DNA from: CAVZZG01 sp963779685
Lineage (GTDB): Bacteria; Actinomycetota; Thermoleophilia; Gaiellales; F1-60-MAGs149
DNA: 64,000 nucleotides
Assembly: GCA_963779685.1 (NCBI GenBank)
Contig: CAVZZG010000002.1
Span: 124,001 to 188,000, forward strand
Reading direction: 5' to 3'
Part shown: in pieces, positions 33,918 to 42,373 of the stretch
How the letters are laid out: the number at the start of each line of letters is the position of its first letter
Position numbering within the stretch: position 1 is the first letter of the stretch
Notes under the pieces: model-generated
Seen by the model: the letters and a program-made list of their open reading frames with translations, nothing else
Database searches by the model: none
Told to the model about the DNA's origin: nothing
Made by a program: the position numbers and the translations under genes

Positions 33918-34767
33918 GTCGATCATCCAGCAGGCGCGCCAGGCGCCAGTCCTCGTCCGTGCGCTGCGCGATCGGCGGCAGGCGGACACCGTGACGCCGC
34001 AGCCAGTCCGGCTGCGTGCCGTCGAAGACGACGGTGAGGCCGGCGGCAAGGAGCGCGGCCCGGACCACCGTGAAGTCGACGTCGGCCGTGAGGTCCTGCG
34101 TGCCGGGTGCCTGCAGCGGGTCGCCGCCCGGCTGGCCCGCGATGTAGGTGCGCACGGGGTCACGGCGGCCGTCACCTGGGCCGTCCGCCCCGTAGTCGAT
34201 CAGCACAACCAGCCCGGCGGCCAGCGGCCGGACGAGTTCGGTGACGAAGCCCGCCAGGCCCGGCCGGACGACGAAGCGGCCGCGGTCGGGCAGCGCAAGC
34301 TCCGACTCGCGGTGGTCACGGCGGAACCGGCCCCCGCCGTCGAGCCCCACCCAGACCTCGCGCCCGCCCTCGACGAGCCGGAACGGCAGTGCGTCGAGCA
34401 CTTCGTTCGCGACGATCGCGCCCGAGAACGACTCGAGCTCCGAAGCGGCGGCGACGAACCGCGCCGAGGGGTTGTGGTGTGCCTGCCGCGCGCGCATCCC
34501 GAGGGCCGGCTCGATCAGGACCTCCGCCCCGATCGCGGCCGCCAGCGACCCGTCCCCCGGGCCGGCCTCGACGATCGTCCCGGCGCTCGCGACCTCGGCC
34601 GCGACGGCGGTCGCGAAGGCGGGATGCAGCGTCGGCGCGGTGGCGAACGCGCCGCCCACGCCGATCCGCGCACCACGGGCGTAGAAGCCGTCTGCCGGGT
34701 CGTAGAGGCAGGCGTCGACCCAGGCGTCGAAGCGCAGCGGGCCGTCGCGCCGGATCCGCTCGCGCAG
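33658..34767 (-). CDS. SAM-dependent methyltransferase, MidA/NDUFAF7 family
   Basis: A class I methyltransferase of the MidA family. Motif I is IVEAGPGDGSLAAAIG; other blocks are GAIVANEVLDALPFRLVEGG and VVLIDYGAD. The family N-terminus (RERIRRDGPLRFDAWVDACL, then YDPADGFYA) is encoded only upstream of the first canonical start, GTG 34659. A CTG at 34767, or an indel, is therefore needed, and I place the start there. At the other end the frame does not stop after FRVLVARR but runs antisense through the hairpin into groEL until 33658, so the last 80 codons are doubtful. The human homologue methylates complex I subunit NDUFS2; E. coli lacks it. Confidence 0.75.
   Translation of the reverse strand: MRERIRRDGPLRFDAWVDACLYDPADGFYARGARIGVGGAFATAPTLHPAFATAVAAEVASAGTIVEAGPGDGSLAAAIGAEVLIEPALGMRARQAHHNPSARFVAAASELESFSGAIVANEVLDALPFRLVEGGREVWVGLDGGGRFRRDHRESELALPDRGRFVVRPGLAGFVTELVRPLAAGLVVLIDYGADGPGDGRRDPVRTYIAGQPGGDPLQAPGTQDLTADVDFTVVRAALLAAGLTVVFDGTQPDWLRRHGVRLPPIAQRTDEDWRLARLLDDRLTFRVLVARRSGRRRAPGACASGGPSWLGPLSKFASPKAERTHHAAHVAHVRGRHRPCSSREPRPRWPRWSGCSCRSRPRSAAPSG
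33794..33820 (+). terminator. Hairpin just after the GroEL MM codons
   Basis: GTTCGCTCCGCC pairs with GGCGAAGCGAAC (11 of 12) around a TTC loop, then TTACTTAG follows. It starts directly after the ATGATG of the expected GroEL tail. It could act as an intrinsic terminator, though the T-run is weak. Confidence 0.5.
33840..33880. terminator. Strong 15-bp GC hairpin between groEL and the convergent gene
   Basis: A perfect 15-bp stem (33840-33854 with 33866-33880) with an 11-base loop. It begins ACGAAGGGCCCCCGG on the plus strand and has no T-run on either side. Its place between convergent genes fits a bidirectional terminator or an mRNA 3'-end stabiliser. Confidence 0.6.
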
Positions 34768-34775
34768 GCGCGCCG

Positions 34776-35621
34776 CTAGCGGCGCAGGATCGGGCGGGTC
34801 AGGCAGGTCGGGCCTCCGTCGCCCTTCAGCGACACCTCCGAGCCGTCGTAGGCGTGCACCTCGACGCCTCTCGCCTCCATCGCCCGCCGTGCCTTCGGAT
34901 TGCCGTCGACGACGACCACGACGCCGGGCCGCACGGCGAGCACGTTGCAGGCCATCGTCTCGTACTCGTCGGCGTCGACCGGGATGGTGGCGATGCCGCG
35001 GTCGGCGAGCAGCTCGACCAGCGGCACCGGCATCAGGGGCTCGAACACCACGGCCAGGTCGGGCGCCACCGGCGAGATGAACGACATGGTGTGCAGCACG
35101 TGGGCGGCGCCGCGGTCGTGGGGAAGATCGACGCGCTCCAGGGCGACGCCCCGCGGTGCCAGCAGGGCTGCGAGCTGGCCGTGCGCGGCGGCGTTGGTGC
35201 GGTAGCCGCGACCCGCCACGAGCGTCGAGTCGTCGAGCCAGAACAGGTCGCCGCCGTCGGCACGGGCGTCGCCGTCGAGCGTGCCGATGACGGGCACGCC
35301 CGCCTCGGCCAGCGCGGTCGCCGCAGGGCCGGCCTCATCGACCCGCGCCGGCTTCGCGGACCGCAGCACGATCGCGCCGTCGGAGACGACGAACGCCGAG
35401 TCGTACATGTAGCAGGCGTCGACCAGGCCGGGCACGGACGGGGCGACGACGACCTCGCAGCCGAGCCCGGCGAGCAGGTCGCAGAACGCGGCGTGCTGGG
35501 CCAGGAGCAGGTCGGCGTCCGGAAGCCGCCAGCCCGCACCGGCGAAGTCGCCGCCGGTGGTGGGCGTACGGACGAGCACGCGGCGCAGCGGCGCCGACAT
35601 CGAGGTGACGCCGAAGCTCAT
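34776..35621 (-). CDS. Amidinohydrolase of the DDAH/arginine deiminase-like family
   Basis: A 281-residue member of the guanidino-modifying superfamily. Active-site elements appear in the usual order: Asp in MYDSAFVV, the ADGGDLFW segment, GRGYRTN, the catalytic His in HVLHTMSF, and the nucleophilic Cys in GGPTCLTRPILR near the C-terminus. It most resembles dimethylarginine dimethylaminohydrolases, which make citrulline from methylated arginine; the substrate is not proven. The ATG overlaps the mannosyltransferase stop (ATGA). Its position next to two methyltransferases is notable. Confidence 0.83.
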   Translation of the reverse strand: MSFGVTSMSAPLRRVLVRTPTTGGDFAGAGWRLPDADLLLAQHAAFCDLLAGLGCEVVVAPSVPGLVDACYMYDSAFVVSDGAIVLRSAKPARVDEAGPAATALAEAGVPVIGTLDGDARADGGDLFWLDDSTLVAGRGYRTNAAAHGQLAALLAPRGVALERVDLPHDRGAAHVLHTMSFISPVAPDLAVVFEPLMPVPLVELLADRGIATIPVDADEYETMACNVLAVRPGVVVVVDGNPKARRAMEARGVEVHAYDGSEVSLKGDGGPTCLTRPILRR

Positions 35622-36850
35622 GGCGTGAAGGTACCGCCGCCGAGGTGGTCGACGACCACGTAGGACGCCCACAGCATGGCCATCATCATGGCGGGCATGG
35701 CCGTCTTCAGCGCCGTGTCGAACCGCTCCTTGCGCCCGAGCAGGGCGAGCATCCAGAAGATCGGGAAGATCACCAGCCCGAAGCGCGGGAACCCGAGCCA
35801 CATACCCGTCGCCGCCGGCAAGACGAGGCACGAGAAGCCGTAGATGAGGTACTCGAGCCCGGCCCGGCCGGTGCGGGCGAGCAGGAACAGGAGCCAGAAG
35901 TAGGCGCACGCGGCAAATGCCGACAGGGCGAGGCCCAGGTCGTGGTTGTCGAACATGATCCAGATGCCGTGCAGCGCGGCGATCGGCAGCGCAAGGACGT
36001 ACAGCGGGTTCGGCGAGCGACTCCAGCCGCGTTCCTCGGCCGCGTTGGTGGCGAGGGGCTGGCCGGTGCGCCACCACAGGTACGACTGGAACCCGAGCAG
36101 CGCGAGCGGCATCAGCAGCACCGGCGCCAGCCGCCACACCAGCCGCCAGGAGAGGCGCCGGCCCTCATCCTGGAACACGCGCCAGGCGATCGCAGGCGCG
36201 ATCAGGATGCCCACCGGGCGCGTCAGCACCGCCAGCGACCCGAGCACGGACGCCGCGAAGATGCGCCGGCGCTCGAGCATCAGGAAGCTCGACACCGTCA
36301 GCAGCAGGGCGAGGCTCTCGGTGTAGACCGCCGAGAAGACGAAGGCCATGGGGCTGATCGAGAGATACAGCACCGTGCGGCGGGCAACGCCCTCGCCCCA
36401 GCGCGACAGCGTCAGCCGGTAGAGCACCATCAGCGCCGGCAACAGCAGGACCGTCGAGAGCAGCACGCCCAGGAGCGCATTCGACACCGGCGCGACGAGG
36501 TGGACGAGGCCGATCAGGAACGGGTAGAGCGGGAAGAACGCGGGGGCGTTGCCGTGCCAGAGCATCGGGTCGTAGCCGTACTTGGAGATCAGGATGTACC
36601 ACTGCCCGTCCCAGAGCCCGAGCGGCCCGGGCGGCAGCAGGTGCGAGATGCCGTGCGCCCCGCGCGGCCGGCCGATCCAGCCGATGAAGGCGACCCCGAA
36701 GAACGTCAGCGCACGCGACCACGCCCACACGCCGATGGTGTAGCGGTACTCGCGCAGCATCCGGCGAACGGGGCCCCTCCGCGCGGCCGGTCGCGCGCCG
36801 CCGAGCGGGTGCTCGGCCGGAGCGGCATCCGGCGCCTCGGCGAGGGACAT
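35618..36850 (-). CDS. Integral membrane mannosyltransferase, PIG-V type
   Basis: A 410-residue membrane protein with about ten helices. The luminal/periplasmic motif PGPLGLWDGQWYILISKYGYD matches the WDGxWY signature of PIG-V-type mannosyltransferases, which use polyprenyl-phosphate-mannose. The N-terminal 30 residues are Pro-Ala-rich and cytoplasmic. It is seven bases after the SAM methyltransferase stop and overlaps the amidinohydrolase. It likely adds mannose to a cell-envelope lipid or protein. Confidence 0.83.
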   Translation of the reverse strand: MSLAEAPDAAPAEHPLGGARPAARRGPVRRMLREYRYTIGVWAWSRALTFFGVAFIGWIGRPRGAHGISHLLPPGPLGLWDGQWYILISKYGYDPMLWHGNAPAFFPLYPFLIGLVHLVAPVSNALLGVLLSTVLLLPALMVLYRLTLSRWGEGVARRTVLYLSISPMAFVFSAVYTESLALLLTVSSFLMLERRRIFAASVLGSLAVLTRPVGILIAPAIAWRVFQDEGRRLSWRLVWRLAPVLLMPLALLGFQSYLWWRTGQPLATNAAEERGWSRSPNPLYVLALPIAALHGIWIMFDNHDLGLALSAFAACAYFWLLFLLARTGRAGLEYLIYGFSCLVLPAATGMWLGFPRFGLVIFPIFWMLALLGRKERFDTALKTAMPAMMMAMLWASYVVVDHLGGGTFTP

Positions 36851-36857
36851 CGTGCGG

Positions 36858-37829
36858 CTACTGGAGCTCGACGGGCTTACGGGCGATGACGGTGAAGATG
36901 TCGCCGAGCTTGATCCCGACGGTGCGATCGGCCAGCCCGCTGCGGTCGAGACCGCGACCGAGCAGCCGGGCCAGCGGCGGCACGTAGGCGTCGAGCCGCG
37001 ACGCGAGGTAGGACAGGCGCACGCGCCGGGTGTGGAGGGTGACGTCGGCGATCTGGAACCCCTCCCGCCGCAGCAGCTCGCACAGCGTCTGGCGCGAGAA
37101 GTAGACCAGGTGCATCTGCATGTACCAGGGCCACCGCCGGCCGAGCACGCGTGCGAACAGCGAGTCGACGTCCATGGTCGAGACCGCGAACACGCCGCCG
37201 GGCCGGAGCGCGCCGAAGATCGCCCGCACGTCGATGGCGGGATCGGGCAGGTGCTCGATCACGTCCCAGAGGGTGATCACGTCGTAGCCGCCCTCGGGGA
37301 GCGGGGCGTCCTCGATCGCGCCGCAGTGGATGTTCCCGTCGACCCGGCTGCGGGCGATGTCGGAGGCCCAGCGCGACGGCTCGACCCCGGCGACCTTGAA
37401 GCCGCGGGCCGACGCGACCTGCAGGAACGTGCCGACGTGGCAGCCGACGTCCAGCAGCTGACCCGTCGGGATGAAGCGCTGGATGTGGTCGACGCTCTCG
37501 CCGAAGGTCTCGAGGCGGCCCTGCTCCTCCTCCAGGTAGCGCGCGTCCTCGACCGACGCGTAGTTGTCCTGGACGTCCTGATGGTGCGGCCGCGGGTTCA
37601 TGTACACGAGCGAGCACGAGCGGCAGCGGACGATGCGGCCGTGCTCGCCGAACGCACTGGAGGTGGAGGTGTAGTGCACGTTCGGCGCGACATCGACGCC
37701 GGACAGGCGATCCTCGAGCCGCACCTCGTAGTCGTCGGCGCCGCAGAGCGGGCACCGGACGGCGACGTAGGCGGGGAACTCCGCGCCCTTCGCCTGCGTG
37801 TTCGCGGCCGTGTCGCGAGGGGTTGTCAT
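36858..37829 (-). CDS. Class I SAM-dependent methyltransferase with N-terminal zinc ribbon
   Basis: A 323-residue protein. An N-terminal CPLCGADDYE and CRSCSLVYMNPRP form a four-cysteine zinc-binding site, as in the C-methyltransferases acting on nucleotide sugars. Motif I is LLDVGCHVGTFLQVASARG, followed by ITLWDVIEHLPDP. The rest is typical of Methyltransf_23-like enzymes. The ATG overlaps the PAP2 stop as ATGA. A sugar or lipid headgroup substrate is likely, from context. Confidence 0.85.
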   Translation of the reverse strand: MTTPRDTAANTQAKGAEFPAYVAVRCPLCGADDYEVRLEDRLSGVDVAPNVHYTSTSSAFGEHGRIVRCRSCSLVYMNPRPHHQDVQDNYASVEDARYLEEEQGRLETFGESVDHIQRFIPTGQLLDVGCHVGTFLQVASARGFKVAGVEPSRWASDIARSRVDGNIHCGAIEDAPLPEGGYDVITLWDVIEHLPDPAIDVRAIFGALRPGGVFAVSTMDVDSLFARVLGRRWPWYMQMHLVYFSRQTLCELLRREGFQIADVTLHTRRVRLSYLASRLDAYVPPLARLLGRGLDRSGLADRTVGIKLGDIFTVIARKPVELQ

Positions 37830-38827
37830 GGCGCGGCGCCTCCGAATGTCCGGGCGTTTTTCAGCGGTGGTGGGAACGGGCCGGCGAGTCGCGAGAGCCG
37901 GCCGTCGGGACGAACCAGGCGTAGCGCGATGCGCCAGGCAACCAGTGCGGTGATGGCTCCGGCGACGACGTCGAGCACGTAGTGGTCGCCGAGGTAGACG
38001 ATCGTGAACCACATCAGGATCGGGTAGATCGCGAAGATCCGCCCGGCGACACGTCGCCAGCGCCGGGCGATCAGCCAGGTCAGCAGCGCGAAGGCGGCAT
38101 GCAGGGAGGGCATGGCCGCGACCCGGTTGGCCGGGATGTGCTGCTCGATGAAGGAGCCGCCGTGCGGCAGCGACGACGCCGCCGACTGGATGCCGTTGAT
38201 CGAGACGACGTCGAGCAGATGGTGACGACCGGCGTACCACGGGGGCGCTGCCGGGAACAGGAAGAAGACGACCGCCGCGATGAACGCCGCGACGATCACC
38301 GCCGTGGCTCCCGTGTAGAACAGCTCGCGGCGCTCGAGCCAGATCACGAACAGCAGCGTCGGCGGGACGAAGAAGTGGGCGTGGTCGAGCAGGGCGACGA
38401 GCTGGTCGGCGGTGCCGAGGTGACCGTCCCAGAACCAGCGCTGCAACAGCTCCGGCGGCGTCGTGCCGAGACCGACCAGCCGGTCGAAGGTGATCATCGG
38501 CTCGAAGTAGGCGTGGCGGTGGAGGACGTCGAAGTTGACGACCCGCCCGTAGCCGCGCATCAGCTCGTACACGAACAGGAGGCAGATGAACGGCAGGAAG
38601 TCGAGGACGTAGCGCCGGGTCAGCCCGAGTGCCAGTGCCGGCACGAGCAGGATCAGGAAGTAGCGGTCGGGCGAGATGAAGAAGCCGAACGAGAGGATCG
38701 TCCCGACCAGCGCGGCCACGTAGGCGATCGCGAGAACGACGACGCGCCGCGGAGTCCAGAGGCTCCTCGCAGGATTCTTGGTCAGCGCCACGGGCGCTTG
38801 AACGAGCAGGGTCGACTGATCGGTCAT
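37826..38827 (-). CDS. PAP2-superfamily membrane phosphatase/phosphotransferase (AUR1-like)
   Basis: A 333-residue six-helix membrane protein. The phosphatase motif has its second and third parts in AAMPSLHAAFALLTW and YLGDHYVLDVVAG, where the SLHAA and GDHYxxD residues form the histidine/aspartate site. The first half resembles the inositol phosphotransferase (AUR1/Ipt) branch of PAP2. It is the first gene of a five-gene set with a methyltransferase and a mannosyltransferase. ATG 38827 is used; TTG 38836, nine bases after TACGAT, is an alternative start. Confidence 0.85.
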   Translation of the reverse strand: MTDQSTLLVQAPVALTKNPARSLWTPRRVVVLAIAYVAALVGTILSFGFFISPDRYFLILLVPALALGLTRRYVLDFLPFICLLFVYELMRGYGRVVNFDVLHRHAYFEPMITFDRLVGLGTTPPELLQRWFWDGHLGTADQLVALLDHAHFFVPPTLLFVIWLERRELFYTGATAVIVAAFIAAVVFFLFPAAPPWYAGRHHLLDVVSINGIQSAASSLPHGGSFIEQHIPANRVAAMPSLHAAFALLTWLIARRWRRVAGRIFAIYPILMWFTIVYLGDHYVLDVVAGAITALVAWRIALRLVRPDGRLSRLAGPFPPPLKNARTFGGAAP

Positions 38828-38926
38828 CTCAAGCAACCGCGCCGGATCGTACCCTCCGGGGCCGCTACGTGGGCCCGTTTCCGCTCCGAGCGGTAGACTC
38901 CTCTGTCAACCCGGGAGGACAGCGTG

Positions 38927-39844
38927 ATGCGCCGAGCAGTCCCGATGGCTCTTGCCGTGATCCTGTTCACGGCGATGCCGGCCACCGCAGCGGTGGCCAC
39001 GACGGAGCAGATAGTCCTTGCCACGAGCAAGGACGAGAAGACGCCGGCCGTGGCCAACGGCATCCTCGGCTGGACGGTCATCGACAGCCGCGGGGCGCCC
39101 CACGCCATCGTGCGCCTCAACGGCCATCGCGCGAAGCGGATCGGACCGCCGACCGCCCAGACCTGGCTCGGCGGCGTGGACGGAACCAGCGTCGTGTTGC
39201 AACTGGTCAACGGCACCTCATCGGAGATCCGCGCCTACAGCGCGACCAGCGGCGCGCGCCTGACGCTGCCGGGGGCAGTGGCGTCGACACGCTGGGAGTA
39301 CGCCCCGACGATCTCGGGCGGCAGGGTGTGGTTCCTGCGCGCCGGCAGCAGCCGGACGGATGGGCTCCTCGTCACGATCTCCACCGGGCGCGTGCACAAG
39401 GTCGTCAGCATGCTCGGCACCGCGGGCACCCTGCAGGCCGGGCAGCTCTCGCAGGGGTTCATCGCCTACGGCGCCTGCGGCCACGGCCGCTGCACGATGA
39501 AGCGGTACGCGCTCGCGACCAAGACCACGCTCAGCGTGCCACGCCAGTCGGGCAGGTTCGACGTCGCGCCCGGCGTGGCGAGCGACGGAACCGTGTACTT
39601 CTGGCGGTCGCGGGCGTCGTGCGGCGCCTCCGTGCACCTCATGCGGTGGCGGCCCGGCGCCGCACCCGCGGCGGTGCTGGCGCTGCCGGCCGGGATCGAC
39701 GCCGGCAAGACCTTCGTGTATCGGGCCGGCGACGGGCTCGCGCGGGTGTACTACGAGCGCTACCACTGCACGTCGTCGGGTCGCAGCACATCGGATCTGT
39801 ATCGGATCGTCGACACGACCGACCCCGCGCACCCCGCGCCGTGA
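38927..39844 (+). CDS. Secreted protein, beta-propeller-like repeats
   Basis: A 305-residue exported protein not recognised as a named family. A signal peptide is clear (RRAVPMALAVILFTAMPATA). The rest is beta-rich with repeated short blades such as NGILGWTVID, GGVDGTSVVLQL and GGRVWFLRAG, each followed by an aromatic-glycine turn. One CGHGRC segment could make a disulfide. The ATG at 38927 is 8 bases after GGAGG (38914-38918); GTG 38924 is also possible. Divergent from the PAP2 gene by 99 bases. Function unknown. Confidence 0.7.
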   Translation: MRRAVPMALAVILFTAMPATAAVATTEQIVLATSKDEKTPAVANGILGWTVIDSRGAPHAIVRLNGHRAKRIGPPTAQTWLGGVDGTSVVLQLVNGTSSEIRAYSATSGARLTLPGAVASTRWEYAPTISGGRVWFLRAGSSRTDGLLVTISTGRVHKVVSMLGTAGTLQAGQLSQGFIAYGACGHGRCTMKRYALATKTTLSVPRQSGRFDVAPGVASDGTVYFWRSRASCGASVHLMRWRPGAAPAAVLALPAGIDAGKTFVYRAGDGLARVYYERYHCTSSGRSTSDLYRIVDTTDPAHPAP

Positions 39845-39876
39845 GGCAGACGCTCGGCGCCTCGTACACTCCGGGG

Positions 39877-40944
39877 GTGATCACGACGGCGCTCCACGAG
39901 CGGCTCGCGGCGGCCGGCGCGCGGTTCGCCGAGCTGGACGGATTCGAGACGGCGCTCGACTTCGGTGACCCCGGCCGCGAGGCCGCCGCCGTGCGGGCCG
40001 CCGTGGGCATCGCCGACCGCGGCTCGCGCGCGTTCACGCTGATCGCCGGGCCAGACGCCGGCCGCTTCCTGCAGGGACTCGTCTCGAACGACGTCGCAGC
40101 CGTGGCCGTCGGCAGTGCCACCTATGCGCTGATCCTCACCCCGAAGGCACGCGTGATCGCCGACCTTCGCCTGACCAGGGTTGCCGAGGACGCGTACCTG
40201 GCGGACAGCGAGGCGTCTGCGGCCGCCGACCTCCGGACGACCCTGACGCGCTACCGCCTGGCCGCGAAGGCCCGGATCGAGCCCGCCGAGGACCGCTACG
40301 GCGCCCTGGCCGTGGCCGGGCCGAAGGCTCCGGCGCTGATCGCGGCGGCGTTCGGCTTCGCGGCGCGGCGCGGCGCGCCCGAGGGTGAGGGCCACCAGGT
40401 GGTGGAGGGCCTCCACGCCATCGTGTCGGTGTTCTGCGGCGCGCCGGCATACGAGCTGATCGGCCTGCGCGAGACGCTCCCGGCGGCCTGGGACGCGCTG
40501 GCGGCGGTGCTGCCGGCCTTCGAGGGCCGGCCGTTCGGCGCCACGGCCGCCGAGACCCTGCGCATCGAGGCCGGCGTGCCCCGCTTCGGGGCCGAACTGA
40601 CGGGCGAGGTGATGCCGGCCGAGGCCGGCGTCGTCGGACGAGCCGTCTCGTTCACGAAGGGTTGCTACATCGGCCAGGAGCCGGTCGCGCGTCTGCACTA
40701 CCGCGGGCATGCCAACCGCGGCCTGCGCACCATCCTGGTGGACGGCGCGCCGCCCGAGCCCGGGGCGACGGTCTCCCATGACGGCCGCGACGTCGGCCGG
40801 GTCACCAGCGCCGCCGTGTCACCGGCGCTCGGCCGCACGGTCGCGCTCGCCATCGTGCGCCGCGAGGTCGAGCCCGGGCAGCGCGTCTCCGTCGGCGATG
40901 CGGAGGGTGTGCTCGCCTCCGCGCCCGCCTATCCGAGAGCGTGA
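39877..40944 (+). CDS. YgfZ/GcvT-type folate-binding protein
   Basis: A 355-residue member of the aminomethyltransferase-like family that helps Fe-S enzyme maintenance (YgfZ/IBA57). The signature K-G-C-Y-x-G-Q-E is present as FTKGCYIGQEPVARLHYRG. The folate-binding domain and the C-terminal barrel (GRTVALAIVRREVEPGQRV) are complete. GTG 39877 follows TACACT (39865-39870) by six bases. It ends just before a tRNA gene on the other strand. Confidence 0.88.
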   Translation: MITTALHERLAAAGARFAELDGFETALDFGDPGREAAAVRAAVGIADRGSRAFTLIAGPDAGRFLQGLVSNDVAAVAVGSATYALILTPKARVIADLRLTRVAEDAYLADSEASAAADLRTTLTRYRLAAKARIEPAEDRYGALAVAGPKAPALIAAAFGFAARRGAPEGEGHQVVEGLHAIVSVFCGAPAYELIGLRETLPAAWDALAAVLPAFEGRPFGATAAETLRIEAGVPRFGAELTGEVMPAEAGVVGRAVSFTKGCYIGQEPVARLHYRGHANRGLRTILVDGAPPEPGATVSHDGRDVGRVTSAAVSPALGRTVALAIVRREVEPGQRVSVGDAEGVLASAPAYPRA

Positions 40945-40955
40945 GCGCACCTTGA

Positions 40956-41028
40956 TGCGCCCGGCATGATTCGAACATGCGACCTCTGCCTCCGCAGGGC
41001 AGCGCTCTATCCCCTGAGCTACGGGCGC
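40956..41028 (-). tRNA. tRNA-Arg (anticodon GCG)
   Basis: A 73-base cloverleaf on the minus strand: acceptor GCGCCCG/CGGGCGC with discriminator A, D-arm GCTC/GAGC, anticodon stem CTGCC/GGCAG, loop CTGCGGA, five-base variable region and T-arm GCATG/CATGC with TTCGAAT. The anticodon is GCG at positions 34-36, which reads CGC. Bacteria normally use an ACG tRNA modified to inosine for CGU/CGC, so the GCG form is uncommon. CCA is not encoded. Confidence 0.93.
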
Positions 41029-41065
41029 TCCGCCAGCGAGGATACCAGGCGCGTTCGGTCGGGCC

Positions 41066-42341
41066 TCACACCGTGACGGCCGAGACCTCGCGGATGCCGG
41101 CGGCGACGCCCTCGACCATGGCGGCGAGCTGCTCCTCGGTGGTCACGTAGGGCGGCGACAGCTGGATCGCGACGCCGCGCAGGGGCCGCGTCACGACGCC
41201 GGCGCGGCGGACGGCCATGCCGATCGCGTCGGCCAGGCCCGGGCGGGCCTCGCGGGCTTCGGCGGAGAACTCGACGCCGCCGAGCAAGCCGACCGAGCGC
41301 ACCTCGGAGACGATGTCGAGCTCGCGGAGCGGCTCCAGCAGCTCGGCCAGCAGCGGCTCGAGATCGCGAACGCGGGCGACCAGGTCCTCGCGCTCGATGA
41401 TGTCGAGGTTCGCCATGCCGACGGCGCAGCGGTGGCGTGCGCCGAGTAGGTGTAGCCGTGCCGGAACATCGGCGCCGCCCTCCGCCCAGAACGGCTCCTT
41501 CACGCGGGCCGAGGCGAGCACGCCGCCGAGCGGCAGGTAGCCGGAGGTGACGCCCTTGGCGAAGGTCATGATGTCGGGCTCGACCCCGTAGCGCTGGGCA
41601 CCGAACCACGTCGCCGAGCCGGCCGAACCCGCAGATCACCTCGTCCTGCGATGAAGAGGACGTCGCGCTCGCGGCAGATCCGCTGCGACCTCGGCCCAGT
41701 AGCCGTCGGGCGGCGGGATCACGCCGCCGGCGCCGATCACCGGCTCGCCGATGAACGCGGCGGTGCGGTCGTCGTAGCGCGTCGAGCGTCTCCGTCGAGC
41801 TCGTCCGGGTCGTCCCACCGCACCCGACCGTGTCGGGGATCGTCGTCGACGAGTGCCGCCGTAGCCCTCGCTGGTTGGCGGGGATGCCGGCCGAGCGACG
41901 TACCGTAGGCGTTCATCCCGTGGTAGCCGTGCTCGCCGCGAGACGATCACCTGCTTCTCGGGCTGACCGAGCACGGCCCAGTAGCGCCGCGCGAGCTTGC
42001 CCGCGGTGTCGATCGGCGTCGGAGCCGCCGCAGCCGAAGAAGACAGCCGCCGTCGTCGATGCGGCGAGAGCGCGGCGATGCGCTCGGCCAGCTGGAGCGC
42101 CGGCTCGTTCGCGTAGGTCGCCGAAGGTGTGGTGCGCGGCGAGCGTCGCATCTGCGCGGCGGCCGCGTCGGCGAGCTCGCGCGCGGCCGTGGCCGACGTT
42201 AGCAGAACCAGAGCCCGGCGGTCGCGTCGAGGTACTCGCGTCCCGTCGACGTCCCAGACCGGGCGCCCTCGCCGCGGGCGATGACGAACTCGGCGCCGTC
42301 GACGGCGCCCATCCGGCGAAGCCGTGCCAGAGGCTGCTCAT
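41066..42341 (-). pseudogene. Class III pyridoxal-phosphate aminotransferase, broken by many single-base indels
   Basis: The pieces in three minus-strand frames add up to an omega-aminotransferase of about 425 residues. In order they are: MSSLWHGF at 42341, MGAVDGAEFVIARGEGAR, YLDATAGLWF, a FGCGGSDA-like region, IDTAGKLARRYWAVLGQPEK, FIGEPVIGAGGVIPPPDGYW, VICGFGRLG, the catalytic lysine in MTFAKGVTSGYLPLGG, and an intact C-terminus (41066-41430) ending REVSAVTV. Residue content is well preserved but the frame changes at least eight times between 41.43 and 42.34 kb. This suggests sequencing error or very recent decay. Substrate unclear; it resembles beta-alanine/putrescine:pyruvate enzymes. 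Confidence 0.8.
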
Positions 42342-42373
42342 ACCCGGAGCCTACCGCAGCAACCGCCGGCGGG

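Noticed and set aside
33842..34659. The Arg-rich minus-strand tail of the MidA frame within groEL as an extra domain
   Set aside because: It is composition-driven antisense of groEL with no recognisable fold; more likely a lost or mis-sequenced stop.
41066..42341. Separate short ORFs in the aminotransferase region as individual genes
   Set aside because: Each matches a consecutive piece of one aminotransferase; they are frameshifted fragments of a single gene.
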